A stretch of 64,000 nucleotides of DNA from Lunularia cruciata (Eukaryota > Streptophyta > Marchantiopsida > Lunulariales > Lunulariaceae). The notes beneath the pieces are model-generated. The model searched no databases and was not told the origin of the DNA. It worked only from the letters and a program-made list of their open reading frames with translations. Positions within the stretch are counted from its first letter, which is position 1, and every line of letters begins with the position of its first letter. This document shows positions 11,286-23,407 of the stretch, one piece after another. A program made the translations under genes and the position numbers. The stretch lies in NCBI GenBank assembly GCA_948567375.1, contig OX419755.1:79874218-79938217 (forward strand). Direction: 5' to 3'.

Positions 11286-12690
11286 CTCCCCAAAACTGAG
11301 TGTGTGAAACCTCAGATGTCTGAAAACTCGAGGCAATGATGGAAAAAAATGACCAATCAAAACCCGAGTGAGCTATGATATGGGGCAAAAAAAGGTACCC
11401 ACAATTGTACTTGTTGCATAGTAGCATTGATCAACATCATATGTCCTATGACATAGTTGGCATGGATAGTCAAGTGGAGGAATCCAAGTAGAGGTAAGAA
11501 TGTTGGGAACCAAATTAGGTAAGTGATATGGTGCACAAGTTTTCAAATGATCTTAGATTGTATGTCCATATGCTCCTTGCAATTCAAGCACACCTAAAGG
11601 TCTACAAGCCTTAATTTGCAAGGTAGTGCAGTTGGTAGAGGTATTCAAGTCGTAATTGGGTTACCTCTAAAGATAAACAAAACCTTCCACCTCAAATTTT
11701 CTCACCTTGGACTTGTAGCTTCCTCTCCTAGTGTGAGCATATCTCAAGGTATCACAATGTTGTGCAATAGCTAAGTTTTACTTAGTTATAGGCATGAACC
11801 TCTTGAACATGGTAACTATGGTTCTCCTACTTCTTCAAATTTTCTTTTGTTGATCAAATCATGCTTAAGTGCTAAGGAAAGACCATGGAGATCAATGGTT
11901 ATTAAGAGAATGACACTAAAAAGAGGAGGCACTTTTAATGGTGTCACAAGTAAGGATGAGTAGCACTCGGAGGGATGTAGGATAATCCCAAGTGCTTGCA
12001 AGAGGATAAGCACTCAAAGCGCTTACACGTTGAGTGCTTACATGCCCAAGTATTGAGTACCCAATTGGCATTCATAAACAAGTGTTCTCCCAATTTAAAT
12101 GCACCATTAACTTAGTTGGGAATTGCCACCAAAGGCCATTGCATAAAACATAACCTTCAGCACTTGGTGGGCAAGCTTGGGTGCATGAGAAGTGAGTGGT
12201 GGAGAATCTTTTGCATGTAGGTGATACTTAAAGAAACATGCCATGCAAATATCATCACATGTGCAGATGGATAAGTGCTCACATGCTCCTTAACTACCAA
12301 AGGGATAAGAATGATTAGGGGTTTGGACGATAAAATGAGGATTTTGGCCAACAATTGCACTTTTTGGAGATTCACTTCCTTGCATAGTTGATCAATTAGC
12401 ATCTACACTTTGCTAAGAACAAAAGGAGAGTCCTTTACATGTTTATTGTGGTAGCATTCAAAGTGATTCTTAATGCTCAAAGTGATACATAATACTCAAA
12501 GTAAAACCAACTACAATTTTCTCTTTCTTTCTACCATCAAGAATCATGGTGTTTGCACCTAAAGCAAATAGAAAGTTTCTAGAGGCCATATTTAGGTCTC
12601 CTTAAGTAAAAAAGTAGGCCGTTTACCATAGAATTATAGTGATCCAAAGCAAACACTTAGGGTTCTTGCTCTGGAGTTAGGAACTCACTA
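11286..12690. other. Unrecognised AT-rich DNA
   Basis: Contains repeated short words such as AAGTGCTCACATG and GAGTGCTTACATG around 12000-12300. Minus-strand open frames at 11816-12013 and 12157-12402 show no family resemblance. It is probably the leader side of the element holding the coiled-coil remnant at 12.7-14.6 kb, but that is a guess. Confidence 0.25.
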
Positions 12691-12699
12691 ACTTCACCA

Positions 12700-14640
12700 T
12701 GATACACAAGCTGAGGAAGAAGAGAAAGGAGACACCAATGAGAAGGAGAGGTAACCCATACAATTGGACCAAGGACCATTGGTGCATGGACTTGGCCCGG
12801 ATGCAAGAGTTACAAGAGCCATGACACTTGACTCTAAATTTGTTGACAAGGAGCTAATAGGCAAGATCAAAGCTACCTTCAATGATAAGAGGTCAAAGAA
12901 CAATGGGTGGAAGGTAGCCAATTAAAAATACACAAAGAGCCATATTATATTGGTTATGAAACTTTTCAAGCCCATACAAACCATCTACTAGACTAATAGC
13001 CAAGTTGAGTTTGTTGATTGTATGTACTCAAGCAAGCTAGCAGATTGAGCACACATGTTCTATTGACATGCCCCTACTCAAAGACTTTGAGGAGGAAAAA
13101 ATTACTACCTACCTTACTCCATTTTCTATACATGACTACATGGGGACAAATATCCTAACCCAAGAGGAGAGGAAGAGGTTCCTCACACACTTTCATTCTA
13201 CAAGTTATTTTTGTGACCAACATGAAGGACCAACCTTGATTGCTAAGTATAGAGGAGCTGATGCCAAGTTTTTCTAGGAGAAGTCTCTTTGTGCTTGAAG
13301 ATGAAGATTTGGTTGTACCAAATGCTACCAAGAGGAAGAATAATCCTTTGAAGAAGCAACCTCCCTCAACCATGGACCAACACTTAGGTAGTAGATGTAT
13401 CCTCATCAAAAGTAGAAGCCAAGGATACCAAAGATGATCAAGATAGGGAATAAGAACAAGGGTCTTTCACCTTATAAGCATCATGTTTTGCTTCAAACAA
13501 AGGAAAAGAAGAAGAGATTTGGGAGGATGCATAATTTGTTTCAAACTTGCAAGACCCAAAATGAAGGAATATTGTGTAGGACCTGAAGAGGACATGAGAG
13601 GAGAGGATGTTATGCTAGAAAAAATTCCATTGAGCCTCATCAAAGAGGAAGATGCCACTAAAGAATACCAAGATTTAGCCAAGTGCTCAAATGCACAAGA
13701 ACTTATGCCTAAAGTTCTAGATGAGGCCTAAGTCTTGCAACCAAAGGATGACCAAATCACCAAATCATGGCAAAGAATGGTATGTGAAAATTGATGTTGA
13801 TCTTCTAGATCTTGATCCAAGGGCATAGAAACAACTCAAAGAGGAATCAACATCTTCATTATTAGTGCAGATTTGAGGAGGAGCTAATTTTGTGATACAT
13901 TCAATAGGAGATGCACTACAACTAATGGAGGTGCTACCCCCAATACCAAACCAAATGTCCCAACATTATAGATTATACCACACTTCTCCAAAGTATACAC
14001 AAAGAAGTATGCACTTGAAAGGCCAAAGAACACCTAGTCAAAGGGGAAGTAGCAAAAGCTAGAGACTTGTATAAGGTTGAAGCAACAAAGGTAGGTGTCT
14101 TGCTATAGGAAAACAAAGAGCACAAGAGAAGGAGTGCCACCTTGGATAATGAGCATGACCACCAAGCCAAAGAAACCAGGAAAATGCAAGGTGAGTTGAA
14201 AACACTCCAAGTTGAGCATGAATAGTACAAGAAAGGATCAAAGGACCAATTTCAAAGCAAGTGCTAGGAGTGAATTAAAGAAGGCCATGATTGAGTTGTC
14301 ACCTTATAATTTCAATTTCAAGAATATTGAAAAGAGGTGATATTTCAACTAGATTGCTTGAGAAAGGAAATGGAGGAAGGAAAGGCCAAAAAAGTAGAGA
14401 ATATTTGCTTGTAGGACACAAAGTGCAAAGTAGGATACTTAGACTAAAGAGATAGAAGAAGATTGGCTCAAGACATTTCATCAATGGAGGAGGCCTAAAA
14501 TTTGTTTCTTGAGAAACTAAAGAAGGAGGAAAACTTTGAGCACTACAAACAAAACACCATGAGCTAAAGTTCAAGGTTCAAAGTTTAGAGAATCAAGCCT
14601 ATAAGGAGGAGAATATGAACTTGTTGTCCTTGTAGTTAAG
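12700..14640 (+). mobile_element. Unrecognised coiled-coil coding remnant (probable non-autonomous LTR element)
   Basis: Plus-strand coding-like stretches rich in Lys, Glu and Gln occur here: a segment near 12840-12920 (SKFVDKELIGKIKATF), one near 13068-13277 (FEEEKITTYLTPFSIHDYMG) and heptad-like helical stretches near 14000-14230. I recognise no enzyme domain. The layout (a long helical protein with no pol, followed by AT-rich non-coding DNA with a G/C run near 14755) resembles a non-autonomous LTR element. A similar type of remnant lies at 46.6-49.0 kb. It is broken in many places. Confidence 0.4.
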
Positions 14641-15373
14641 GAGCACATTGAAAGAAATTCACAAAAACCTACCAAACTTATCTATTAGAAATAGCTAAAT
14701 ATCAAGCTCAAACTAATCAATTAATTAGGTACATCAAGGGAAAATGTAGTTTTTTGCCCCCAACAATCTAATGCATTGTTCCAAAGGGAAACCCTTTGTA
14801 GATATTATCACTCTACCACATCTATAGCCATAAACTTGGAGTTTTATAGTAGTATTTGCACTTGGAATTGTATATACCTCATTTAGTGCACTTGGAATTG
14901 TACATGAATTTAGCATTTTAGTTTAAAATTAGATTAGGATGAAAGACTCAAGACCTTCCTTGATATGTGGTAGGCACGTAATCATTCTATTGGTGACTAG
15001 GATAGGATAAGATTATGATCCTTAATCAAGTGATGTACAATATAGATTAGGAATTTCAAGAGATATACTTGGGTTCCTTATTCCTTTGGCTTGAAGCCAA
15101 AAAAAACATAAGGTTGAGGACCAAAGGCACTTGTATTTTTTTCTTCATGCTTCAATTACAAGTAAATAGTACTCTAAATTCTTTGCAAGTTTTGTATCTT
15201 TCCATTATATGTTTCCAATGTATCTAGGCAAGAGTAAAGGTGAGGAATTTCACAATAAGGTCTCAAGCACTAAGTATTGAGCAGGTACTTGCCTTTGATT
15301 AGGGTGTGAGTTGAAGGATCCAAAGGAGTGAACTTGTGTAAGGAGTGGATTTGGAAGCTTACTGCATGTGTAG
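14641..15373. other. Non-coding tail left of element B
   Basis: AT-rich and without coding content. It includes a duplicated word, GCACTTGGAATTGTA, near 14860 and 14890. Element B appears to have inserted here, so sequence right of 19376 may be the continuation, although no convincing target duplication was found. Confidence 0.35.
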
Positions 15374-15848
15374 TGTAAAAGACCAAGACCAAGGAGAGAA
15401 ATAGGAGAATGTAAGCTCACATTGGGACACTTGGATGAGGGAAAACTCCAAATACCTAGCATGAGCTTTGTCTCTTGTATTTATAGAGAGCATACAAGGG
15501 CCTTGAGAAGCTTCTCAAGAAACTTCCTTGAGCCGCTTTCTTGGAGTGCAAGCCAAGTTAACTGGGAAGCTTCTCAAGAAGTTTCCTTCTAGAAGCTATT
15601 TACTTGGCGTGCAAGCTAAGCTAGTTGGAAGCTTCCTTCTAGAAGCCATTTACTTGGCATGCAAGTAAGCTAGTTGGAAGTTGCTAGAAACTTCCTTCTA
15701 GAAGTTACTTACTTGGGGTGCAAGCTAAGCTAACTTGAAAGCTTCCCAAGAAGCTTCTTAGATACTTCTAGAATATTCTAGGTTAATTTGTCTTATTTTC
15801 TACTTTGTTAGTCCTACTAACTTTGTCACTAAACTCCATATTGTTACA
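15374..15848 (-). repeat. 3' LTR of element B (HSE-rich family)
   Basis: Begins TGTAACAATATGGAG on the minus strand at 15848 and ends CTTTTACA at 15374. A TATA-box-like TATAAATA reads on the minus strand at 15485-15478. Upstream of it lie several degenerate tandem units of about 45-50 bp built around CTTCTAGAAGG and GAAGCTTC. It matches the LTRs at 18946, 21441, 60736 and 62798. Confidence 0.9.
15766..15778. promoter_or_regulatory. Perfect three-unit heat-shock element in LTR
   Basis: TTCtaGAAtaTTC, the consensus nTTCnnGAAnnTTCn, lies upstream of the TATA-like box in the 3' LTR of element B. The site is conserved in the partner LTR at 19294. Confidence 0.55.
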
Positions 15849-18800
15849 TATTCCCCCACCACTAGTTGGTGAGGTACTCATTGCTAGTGAAGCTTTGAAC
15901 TCTCGGATGGCCAGTTGTGCATTTTGGAGATTAGAAAGAGGTTCCCATGTGGCATCATGAAGGAGATACCCTTTCCAAAGGACCTTGTACTTGGTATGTT
16001 GTTGAAAACCTTGTTGAATATAGTGACATGCAAGGATATGATCAACTTCATACTCCTCATGATCATTGATAAGGATAGGAAGAAGGGGAGGTTGGACTCA
16101 AGAGGAAAAGAAGAGGGGTTAGGAACAAAGGATTTCAACTTGGAAACGTGAAAGATAGGATGGATGCGCATATGACAAGGCAAAGCAAGTCAATAAGCAA
16201 TAGGAGAGACAATTTGGGTGATATCAAAGGGTCCTATCCAATTAGATGTGAGTTTACAAACTTGGGTATCAAGTGGGAGAGAGAGGTTATGAGATGAGAG
16301 CATGATCTTATCACCAACTTGAAAGCTTAGATTGTGGCAATGGTGATCCATATATTGTTTCTATTAATTTTGAGCAACAAGGAGATGAGATTTGGCTTGT
16401 TGGAGGGATTGGGAGATGGTGGTCAAGAAGGTGGAAGTATGAGGGATATAAGACAAGGGAGGAGCAAGAAGGGAATTGGGAGCAAGTGGGTCTTGGCCAA
16501 AACTAAGAAAGAAAGGAAAGAATTTGGTGCTTTCTTGTTTAGAATTGTTGTATGCAAACTCCATAGTTACAAGACATTCATCCCAATTGGTATGGTGAAT
16601 GTTGATGAAGGCACAAAGCATATCTTCCAAGGTGCAAGTTTTCACATTCAATTTGTCCATCAGTTTGAGGATGATAAGTTGTGGACAAAGTAACCTTAGC
16701 GCCAAGTATCTAGAAGAGTGCTTGCCAAAAATTTCCAATGAAGCAAGGATCATGGTCGGAGATGAGTACACGCGGCATCCCATGATGCTTGAATACATTA
16801 TCAAAGTTGAGTTGCGCTTAGGTTGGAGTATCCACAATATCAATTTTTGGTGTCAAATGGATCTTTTTGCTAAGCTTATCCACAAACACCACAATTATTG
16901 TGTGACCTTGCTTTGTCTTGGGTAAGGAAGTGATGAGATCTAAGCTCATATGTTCCCAACAAGTAGTTGGAATGAGGAGTGGTTGAAGGAGTCCACTTGG
17001 CTTTTGGTTATTGGCCTTGTTGCATTGATAACTCTCACATGATTGGATAAACTCCTAAACATCTTGTGCCATGTTGGGCCACCACCATTGGCATTGGAGG
17101 GTACCTAAGGTCTTGTCCACATCCCATGTGACCAATTATTGGAAAATCATGGGCTTCTTGAAGGCGCACAAGTTGGAGATCACGTTTGGCTGGAACATAG
17201 ATCTGGTCCTCATGGATTATAAGGCTTCCCTTGAAGGAGAATGTGCTATACTCCTTATTGCATGCTGTTAGATAATCATGTACCATTTGGAAGAAAGGAT
17301 CTTGTTGTAGAGCTGATCAAAACTTGTTATGGACCTTGGAGTCAATTGACACCATTGTAATTGCCGTTGTGATGAGAGGAAGAGACTTCAAATCATATCA
17401 TTGTGATAGAGCATCAAAGATGACATGGAACCAACCTGGTTTATACTCAAGTTTGATGTCAAACAATTGTAGTTGCTCCTCCTATCAAGGATGTTGACTC
17501 TTCATGTGTTCCAAGTGTAAGGTCTGCAACAATGGTTTATGATTAGTTTGCATGATCACTTGTTTCCTCAAGAGATAATGCCTCCATACCTTGGTGGCAT
17601 ATACCATTGCAAGTTAGAAGTATCAAAATCAACCACACAAGGTAGTTGAGGATCATATGGTTGAAGAATGGGTCTTGAAGACACCATATGTTTCAACTTC
17701 TAAAATGCTTCTTCATGCTTGGTGGTCCATTGGAAACTTGAGTTCTTACCAGGAGGTCAATCGATGGTGTAGCCACATGAGCATAATAATGGATGAACCG
17801 TTGGTAAAGACTGGCCAATCCATTAAATGCCCATACTTTTGTAGTATCCTTTGGAGTAGGCTAATCAATAATGGCCTTGATTTTCTCCTCTTCCATCTTG
17901 ATCCCCTCTGATGAGATTTTGTGACCCAAGAAGGTAACCTCCTTTTGCCAAAAGGCACACTTTGCCTTCTTGCAGTAAAATTTCCATTGTTGTTGTCGTC
18001 TTAGGACTTCTCACACATGATTCACGTGTTCTACCTCTTTCTTGCTAAAGATTAAGATATCATCCAAGAACACCATCACGTACCAATCCAATAGTCCATC
18101 CAACACCCAATGCATCTAATCCATGATGACTGTTGGAGCATTAGTGAGCCCAAAAGGTAGAACTCTCCACTCAAAATGCCCATACCTTGTGAAAAAAGGT
18201 AGTCTTTTGCACATCCTCCCTATCAGTGAAGATTTGCCAATAGCTGTTAAAACTTGGAAAAGTATTGTGCTCCACTCAATTGATCAAGCGAGTCATTGAT
18301 CCAAGGCAAGGGATATGCATCTTTCACTATTTGCTTATTGAGCCCGCAATAATCAATATAGAAACAAAGTCCTCTATTCTTCTTTGGAACAAATAGTACC
18401 GATGCTTCACAAGGAGAGGTATTATGTTGTATGAAGTCCTTCTCCAACAACTCTATAAGTGTTGTTCACAACTCCTCCAACTCCTTTGGTGAGAGCTGAT
18501 AGATTGGTCTACTCATTAGGGTACTCCTTAGCAATAACTAAATCTTGTAGGGCATACCACGATCAGAAGGTAATCTATGTGTTCTTGTCGTTGCTGTGCT
18601 AGTTCATCCAACAATCAAATAAGGTGCTTGATTTTTTGTTGCATAGCAATGATAACACCCGATATTGCCGCCATGGCTACTACTCTATCCCATTACTCCC
18701 AATTTATCTAATTTATTCACACAAAGATGCAACACATCCATCGTTCTCCATAAGTTACAATCGGAAGTATCAAGGGTTCCTCAAACAAGATGATCATATG

Positions 18801-19209
18801 TAGAAAATCTTGCCTAAAGCCCAAGGTGATGAATTGTGTGAACCAATGCTTGGGTAGTACCTGGACACAAAAGTCCCAATGGTGAGGCAAAAGTGGATTT
18901 GGTGGTCCATAAATTCTATCCATCCCATTCCTACTTTGATACCAATATAAAAGACCGAGACCAAGGAGAGAAATAGGAGAATGGAAGCTCATATTGGGAC
19001 AATTGAATGAGGGAAAACCCCAAATACCTAGCATGAGCTTTGGCTCTTGTATTTATAGGGAGCATAAAAGGCCCTTGAAAAGCTTCTCAAGAAGCTTCCT
19101 TGAGCTGCTTTCTTGCAGGGCAAGCCAAGTTAACTGGGAAGCTTCTCAAGAAGTTTCCTTCTAGAAGTTGTTTACTTGGCGTGCAAGCTAAGCTAAGCTA
19201 ATTGGAGGC

Positions 19210-19222
19210 TTCTAGAAGCTTC
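19210..19222. promoter_or_regulatory. Perfect three-unit heat-shock element in LTR
   Basis: TTCtaGAAgcTTC in the 5' LTR of element B. More TTCnnGAA pairs flank it. Confidence 0.55.
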
Positions 19223-19293
19223 CTTCTAGAAGTTACCTTGTTGGGGTGTAAGCTAAACTAGCTAGGAAGCTTCATAAGAAGCTTCCTAAATAG

Positions 19294-19306
19294 TTCTAGA
19301 ATATTC
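19294..19306. promoter_or_regulatory. Perfect three-unit heat-shock element in LTR
   Basis: TTCtaGAAtaTTC in the 5' LTR of element B, at the same place in the LTR as 15766-15778. Confidence 0.55.
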
Positions 19307-19566
19307 TAGGCTAATTTGTCTTATTTGCTACTTCATTAGTCCTACTAACTTTGTCGCTAAACTCCATATTGTTACATGCAAGACCACAAATTAAAAGAAC
19401 CAAGGCATTTGGCCGACATGAAGAGTACCTTATAAATTGTGCCTTCTAAGAAGAGTAGAATGAACTTGTAGAAGTAATAACTATGGATTGGAGTGGCACT
19501 TGAAGTGAAGCAAGCCATCACCTCTAAGAGAAATCTCGGCTATCAAAAGTGATATCAATCTCGGCT

Positions 19567-19615
19567 AAAACAAAAGAATCACTATCACTTAAAGTGATAG
19601 TGATTCTTTTGTTTT
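19567..19615. repeat. Perfect 24-bp inverted repeat with a 1-nt centre
   Basis: Arms 19567-19590 and 19592-19615 are exact reverse complements around a single A. The arm runs from AAAACAAAAG to TATCACTT. It could extrude as a cruciform or fold as a hairpin. It sits between element B and the family X fragment, and no terminator or gene is associated with it. Confidence 0.9.
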
Positions 19616-19624
19616 ATTTTTGCT

Positions 19625-19790
19625 ATAGTGTACTATAGTGGGTGACACTACACTCTTTTGGGAATAACTCCTACTCAAGAGGTTAAATAAGAAATAATTA
19701 ACAAAATGTGACATTGCTTTCCACCTTGTTGTTGCTTTTAGATGGATAAACAATGACATAATTTTTGCCTTCCTCTCAAGTTGACCCAAA
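19625..19790 (+). repeat. Family X repeat fragment, copy 3
   Basis: Contains GTGACACTACACTCTT, CAAGAGGTTAAATAAG and AATGTGACATTG in the same order as the other family X fragments near 6400 and 9700. Confidence 0.45.
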
Positions 19791-21125
19791 ATTGCACCTA
19801 TAATACAAGCTATCCAATCTTTATGTACTAAGAAGACCTTGTTAAATCAAGTCTTTTAAGTATTGGGTATTTTTAGAGCTTCTCCTTGAGTGCTTGGAAG
19901 GCTAGTTGAGCATCTTGGCTCCATGTCCAAGAGACATCCTTCTCCATTAATGCATAGAGATGATGCACAATGAGACCAAAATCCTTGTCATAAATCTGAT
20001 AATAGTTACACAACCCAACAAAGCTTCTTAGTGTGCTCACATTGTTGGGATTGTGCATCTCCAAGATAACAACCACTTTGGCCCAATGAGCAATAACAAC
20101 ATCAGGAAGAATGTGATGCCCAAGTTAAACTATTGACATAATAGCAAACTCATATTCCTTGGGATGCATTTTTCATATCCACAACCATCAACCACTTGAA
20201 TAGCTCTTCTAGGTGAGTCAAGTGTTGCTCAAAAGCCTTGCTATGGACTAGAACATCATCTATATAGCAATTCAAGAAATCTCCACCTGCAAGTACTCAA
20301 TCCATGACTTGTTGAAAGAATATTGGGGCATTCTTAAAGCCAAAAAGCATCACCAACCACTCCTATAATCTATTGGTTCTGTGGATCATTGTTTTATTGT
20401 GGTCTTTTCTACAAATCAATATCTGGTTGAAGGCTTGCCACATATCCACAATTGTGAAGATATTAGAGTCTCCAATGCTATCAAATAACTCATATAGGAT
20501 AGGCATAAGGTACCTAGCTTGATTTGTAACTAGATTTCATGGTCTCTATCTCTTTTGGCTTGTGAAGCATTCACCGCTCAAAATCTCCTAATTGTTACAC
20601 CCTAAATTCTTCTCATGAGATTGGAGCAACAAATTTTCCTTGAGCTTGCTTTTCTTGGAATTGTCACCATACTTTTACCACTTTATCTAATTGGCTCAAA
20701 GTCAAGAGGATCTATCTCCATTCATCTAGAAAATTTGTAGCTTCAAAGTACCACAAACAATCAAACATAAAGTTCTCCACTACATCCAATAAATTCTCAC
20801 CTTCAAATAGTTCAAGCTTTGGTAATCTTACTTGATCTTGTTCTCTTATAAATTTTCTCTCTCCATTTCTATTGTAGTTGAAAATCATGATCTCTTTCTT
20901 CCAACAATAAGATGCTCTATTTTTTGTTGTGTATTAATGATAACTTTGAGCATTGTTACCATTGCTGCCATTGCTACCAAGGTACCTACTTGTGAATTTT
21001 TAGATTAACATATAAATGTAACAAGTCTATTTCTCTCCATAAGTTATAATTGGAAGGATTAATAGTTCTTCAGACAAGCTGATTTTGTTCAAAATATTAT
21101 AATAAAAGTGTCAAATTAGGAACTT

Positions 21126-21277
21126 CATGAAATTATACTTTGGTATTACATGAGGATAAAATCCAAATGATTTGGGGAAAATGGATTTGATGGTCCATGG
21201 ATTCTATCCATCTCATTCTTGCTTTGATATTAATTTAAAATACTAAGGAGAGAAATAAGAGAATAAATATCACATTG
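21126..21277. repeat. Local duplication next to the C LTR, copy 1
   Basis: About 150 bp starting CATGAAAT and ending ATATCACATTG, repeated at 21336-21487. The second copy spans the PBS/LTR junction of fossil C, so the junction itself has been duplicated. Confidence 0.7.
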
Positions 21278-21335
21278 AAACTCTCAAGATGATTGTGTTC
21301 ACAAAATTTGAACCAAAGTATGAAATTAAAAATTG

Positions 21336-21487
21336 CATGAAATGATATGTTGGTATTACTTGGACATAAAATCCCAATGGTTTGGAAAAAATAGAGTTGA
21401 TGGTCCATGGATCATATACATCTCTTTGCTTTGATATTATTGTAAAAGATTGAAGAGAGAAATAAGAGAATGGAATATCACATTGGA
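21336..21487. repeat. Local duplication next to the C LTR, copy 2
   Basis: Second copy of 21126-21277 in the same orientation. It includes GGTCCATGGAT and the GATATTATTGTAAAAG junction into the LTR. Confidence 0.7.
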
Positions 21488-21810
21488 TCTCTTAAATAAA
21501 TGAAACTCCACATAACTAGCCTTCACTTTGGTTTTGGCATTTATAAGTAACCTATGTATTCAATTCCAAGAAACTTCCAAGGAAGGTTCCTTCTAGAAGC
21601 TACCTTTCGTGAATTGCATGCTCAATTAGTTGTTTACTTGATGTACAAGTTACACAATCCTTGGAAAGCTCCTAAAATCTTCTAACCAATATGTATTTTG
21701 GCTAGCTCTATAATAATATATATTTATTTATTTATTTTTACTTTTTTATTTAATTTTTTATTTTACCTCCTTTTAGCTACAATTAACTTTTCAAACTCCA
21801 TATTATCATA
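21441..21810 (-). repeat. 5' LTR of fossil C (HSE-rich family)
   Basis: Diverged copy of the element B LTR. It keeps the end motifs and several two-unit heat-shock-like pairs near 21570-21600 (GAAacTTC, GAAggTTC, TTCtaGAA), but I saw no perfect three-unit site. A T/A-rich expansion lies near 21710-21770. Confidence 0.75.
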
Positions 21811-23402
21811 TACAAAAATATTGATCAGTATTTATTGGAGGTCAGCAGCAGCTATTGCTACACTTCATAAAATCTTGATATAGATATCAAGTAGATTAAG
21901 AATAATGAAATTTTATAGCATCAAATTTTTATTTGTAAGGTTTTAGGGAATAGTAATATTTTTTCCAAGAACTCAATGTAGCAACTATAAGATCATCTTG
22001 AAAAGCTAAAACCGTGGTTTGATAAAGAGCCCAAATGTTCTCATGAAAATGCTAGACTTATATTTTGAAGGAAAAGATTAGATTACTTTGTATACAGGTT
22101 GAAATTTTGTACAAATATGTAGATTAATATGAAAAAATAAAGAAAAACTATAAGAACCTATGTGTGTGGTTATGATTTTGATTCTCTTGTCTCTTTAACA
22201 CTTATAGAATAGAAGCATTATTGAAAATTATATTTGATTTCTTTTCTCTTCAATGTCTAGATCTTAGTAACTCATGTACTTTGTTGTACACAAGGAGATG
22301 AATCAATTCATAGAAAATTGATGCAATCTAATGCAAAATGCTTAAGACCTGAGAAAGTCACACAAGTCATTATACATAAGAGCATGAAGCAATTTTACTA
22401 GAATTTGATTAAATTAAATGAAAATGCTTCCATGTTGAAAGAAAATTTATACAAATATGAAAAATGCTTGAATTTTTTTATGATTTGAATGTTTTTTTAT
22501 AGGCCTTTGAATTAAACTCAACAAATTGTATAAGTTCAATTCATGGACTAGAACATTTATCAAAAAGATCAAAAGGTTTATTAAGACCACCTATGTAGGT
22601 TATGAGAACACCATTAGTTATAATATATGGATTATGAGAAGATCATTAATACATGGGTTATGAGAATATTATTTGTTCTGATATGATTTAGATCTCAATT
22701 CTCAAAAGATGTATTTCATCTTCATAGTATGAACTAAATCTATCTTGATAAGATCTTGATCATTTGAGTATCAATATAATGTGCAAAGAAGATAAGTGTG
22801 TTTGCTACTCTTTCAAGTGATGGATCTTTAACTCCATCACTTCATCCTTAAGATAGATAGCCGTAGAACATTCCAATTGTTAGACTCTTTATCCAATATA
22901 TCTCAAGATTAACAAATATTTTATATAGTTAATGAAATCATAGTTGCATCTTTTAATTGAAATATTATTCCATGAGTACTCTAGCTTGAATTTTTCATGC
23001 CCAAGTTGGTTATGTAAATTACCAAAATTAAGATTTGATAAAGCAAAGACTTCCATTTGGGATGTTTTGTGTTTTTTATTATAAAATTACCCATTATGAT
23101 GCAAAAGATAAATGCATTAGTGTTATTATTATTGCATAGACTAAAAGTAAAAGACTTGTAAAAGTACAAGTATTTTTAGCTAGTTAAAACTATTCATAAG
23201 AGTTGATCAAAAGAGGTAAAGAGAAAATAAATCATATTATGAAAAAACCTATGAATAAATTTCTAGATAAATGATCTTTTGATAAAAAAATGCCTTTTGG
23301 ATTAGATACATTTTGAACAATACACTTGTTGGTAGATTTAGCTAATGTTTATTTTGACAAGAATTGAAAGAACTTTATACTATTTGAACATATCTTTATT
23401 AC
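21811..23402. other. AT-rich DNA between fossil C and the copia element
   Basis: No supported gene. The right part (about 23200-23402) must include whatever follows the copia RNase H region on the minus strand, because the solo LTR at 23408 interrupts that region, but the sequence is too decayed to assign. Confidence 0.35.
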
Positions 23403-23407
23403 TCATG

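Larger units (their letters stand above)
15374..19376 (-). mobile_element. Element B: Ty3/gypsy LTR retrotransposon, broken
   Basis: Minus-strand element with an LTR at each end (15374-15848 and 18946-19376), a PBS-like TTGGTATCAAAG next to the right-hand LTR (tRNA-iMet type) and a polypurine tract (GGTGGGGGAATA on the minus strand) next to the left-hand LTR. Pol parts seen on the minus strand: RT near 18250-18450 (LFVPKKN, YCGLNKQIVKDAYPLP), RT/RNase H boundary near 17750-17950, integrase zinc-binding region near 17040-17280 (LVRLQEAHDFPIIGHMG) and integrase core end near 16360-16700 (EFAYNNSKQ, FGQDPLAPNS). The internal region, about 3.1 kb, is short for the family. It is broken in many places, and its LTRs differ clearly, so it is much older than element J. 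Confidence 0.85.
18946..19376 (-). repeat. 5' LTR of element B
   Basis: Same family as 15374-15848 and same orientation. The size differs mainly through the number of internal TTCTAGAAG-type units. Followed on the minus strand by the PBS-like sequence. Confidence 0.88.
19850..21810 (-). mobile_element. Fossil C: decayed Ty3/gypsy element with its 5' LTR
   Basis: A minus-strand RT C-terminal/RNase H boundary block lies near 19873-20076 (STLRSFVGLCNYYQ, VSWTWSQDAQLAFQALKEKL). RT remnants follow to about 20580, with weak gag-like remnants to about 21000. The 5' LTR is at 21441-21810, and next to it on the minus strand is a tRNA-iMet-type PBS remnant (ATATCAAAGCAAAG). It belongs to the same LTR family as element B but is more decayed. 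The 3' end is not recognisable. It is broken in many places. Confidence 0.72.

Noticed and set aside
15374-19376. Exact target duplication for element B
   Set aside because: The flanks TGTAG (left) and TGCAA (right) match at only three of five bases, so no duplication is claimed.
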